Assembly (NCBI GenBank): GCA_012519365.1
Contig: JAAYQH010000349.1
Coordinates: 1 to 5,887 of the forward strand
DNA: 5,887 nt
Origin: Planctomycetota bacterium
GTDB lineage: Bacteria > Planctomycetota > Phycisphaerae > Sedimentisphaerales > Anaerohalosphaeraceae
Direction of reading: 5' to 3'
Below the pieces are notes generated by a model. The model saw only the letters and a list, made by a program, of their open reading frames with translations. It was not told where the DNA came from and searched no databases. This document shows, one piece after another, positions 5,803 to 5,887 of the stretch (position 1 is its first letter; every line of letters begins with the position of its first letter). A program made the translations under genes and the position numbers.

Positions 5803-5887
5803 GATGATGCATCTGGTTGTTTTTCTCGATCAGTTCACACGCCGCGGCGGCCTGTGCGAAAATCAACTCAAACAACGGCAGATTAGC
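5771..5887 (-). CDS. C-terminal end of an unidentified convergent gene (5' end outside window)
   Basis: The minus strand is open from the window edge to a TGA at 5773-5771, giving 38 residues that begin ANLPLFELIFAQAAAACELI and end HLKLLHLSRGG. The sequence looks protein-like, with an amphipathic, Ala- and Leu-rich helical stretch, and the other frames here are closed. The family is not recognised. Support comes from the strong rightward terminator that faces it and from an inverted repeat plus T-rich tract just past its stop. An open stretch of this length can occur by chance, so it is a moderate-confidence call. Confidence 0.45.
   Translation of the reverse strand, partial: ANLPLFELIFAQAAAACELIEKNNQMHHLKLLHLSRGG

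Overview
This window most likely comes from a motile, diderm, saccharolytic bacterium. The genes have Shine-Dalgarno sites at sensible spacing (GGAG, AAAGGA, AAGGA). A secreted glycosidase has a Sec signal peptide, and the first gene is a methyl-accepting chemotaxis protein. The glycosidase, transporter and kinase resemble sugar genes common in Bacteroidota. However, the clear Shine-Dalgarno sites, the chemoreceptor and the lack of SusC/SusD genes fit another lineage better, perhaps the Planctomycetota/PVC group. This placement is an inference and is weak.

Layout: (1) 2-448 (+), the C-terminal end of a chemoreceptor, cut by the window edge. (2) 449-898, a 450-base gap with no convincing gene; it holds a 13-bp direct repeat and several small inverted repeats, and presumably the promoter of the next operon. 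(3) 899-3223 (+), a glycoside hydrolase family 92 (alpha-mannosidase) gene broken by one in-frame TAA at 1694-1696. The stop lies at the junction of the N-terminal beta-sandwich and the catalytic barrel. (4) 3318-4481 (+), an MFS sugar transporter of the FHS (FucP/GluP-like) group. (5) 4513-5622 (+), a ROK-family sugar kinase, followed by a strong intrinsic terminator at 5657-5682. (6) 5771-5887 (-), the probable C-terminal end of an unidentified convergent gene, with a possible terminator of its own.

Genes 3 to 5 read as a compact catabolic operon. An exported exo-alpha-mannosidase would release mannose from mannan or N-glycans, the MFS permease would import the free sugar, and the ROK kinase would phosphorylate it. 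The notable point is that the first enzyme is interrupted by a single nonsense codon, while everything around it, including every catalytic motif downstream, is intact. No clearly new kind of system is visible. The best leads are the interrupted GH92 gene, the zinc-motif-less ROK kinase and the small structures in the leader regions.
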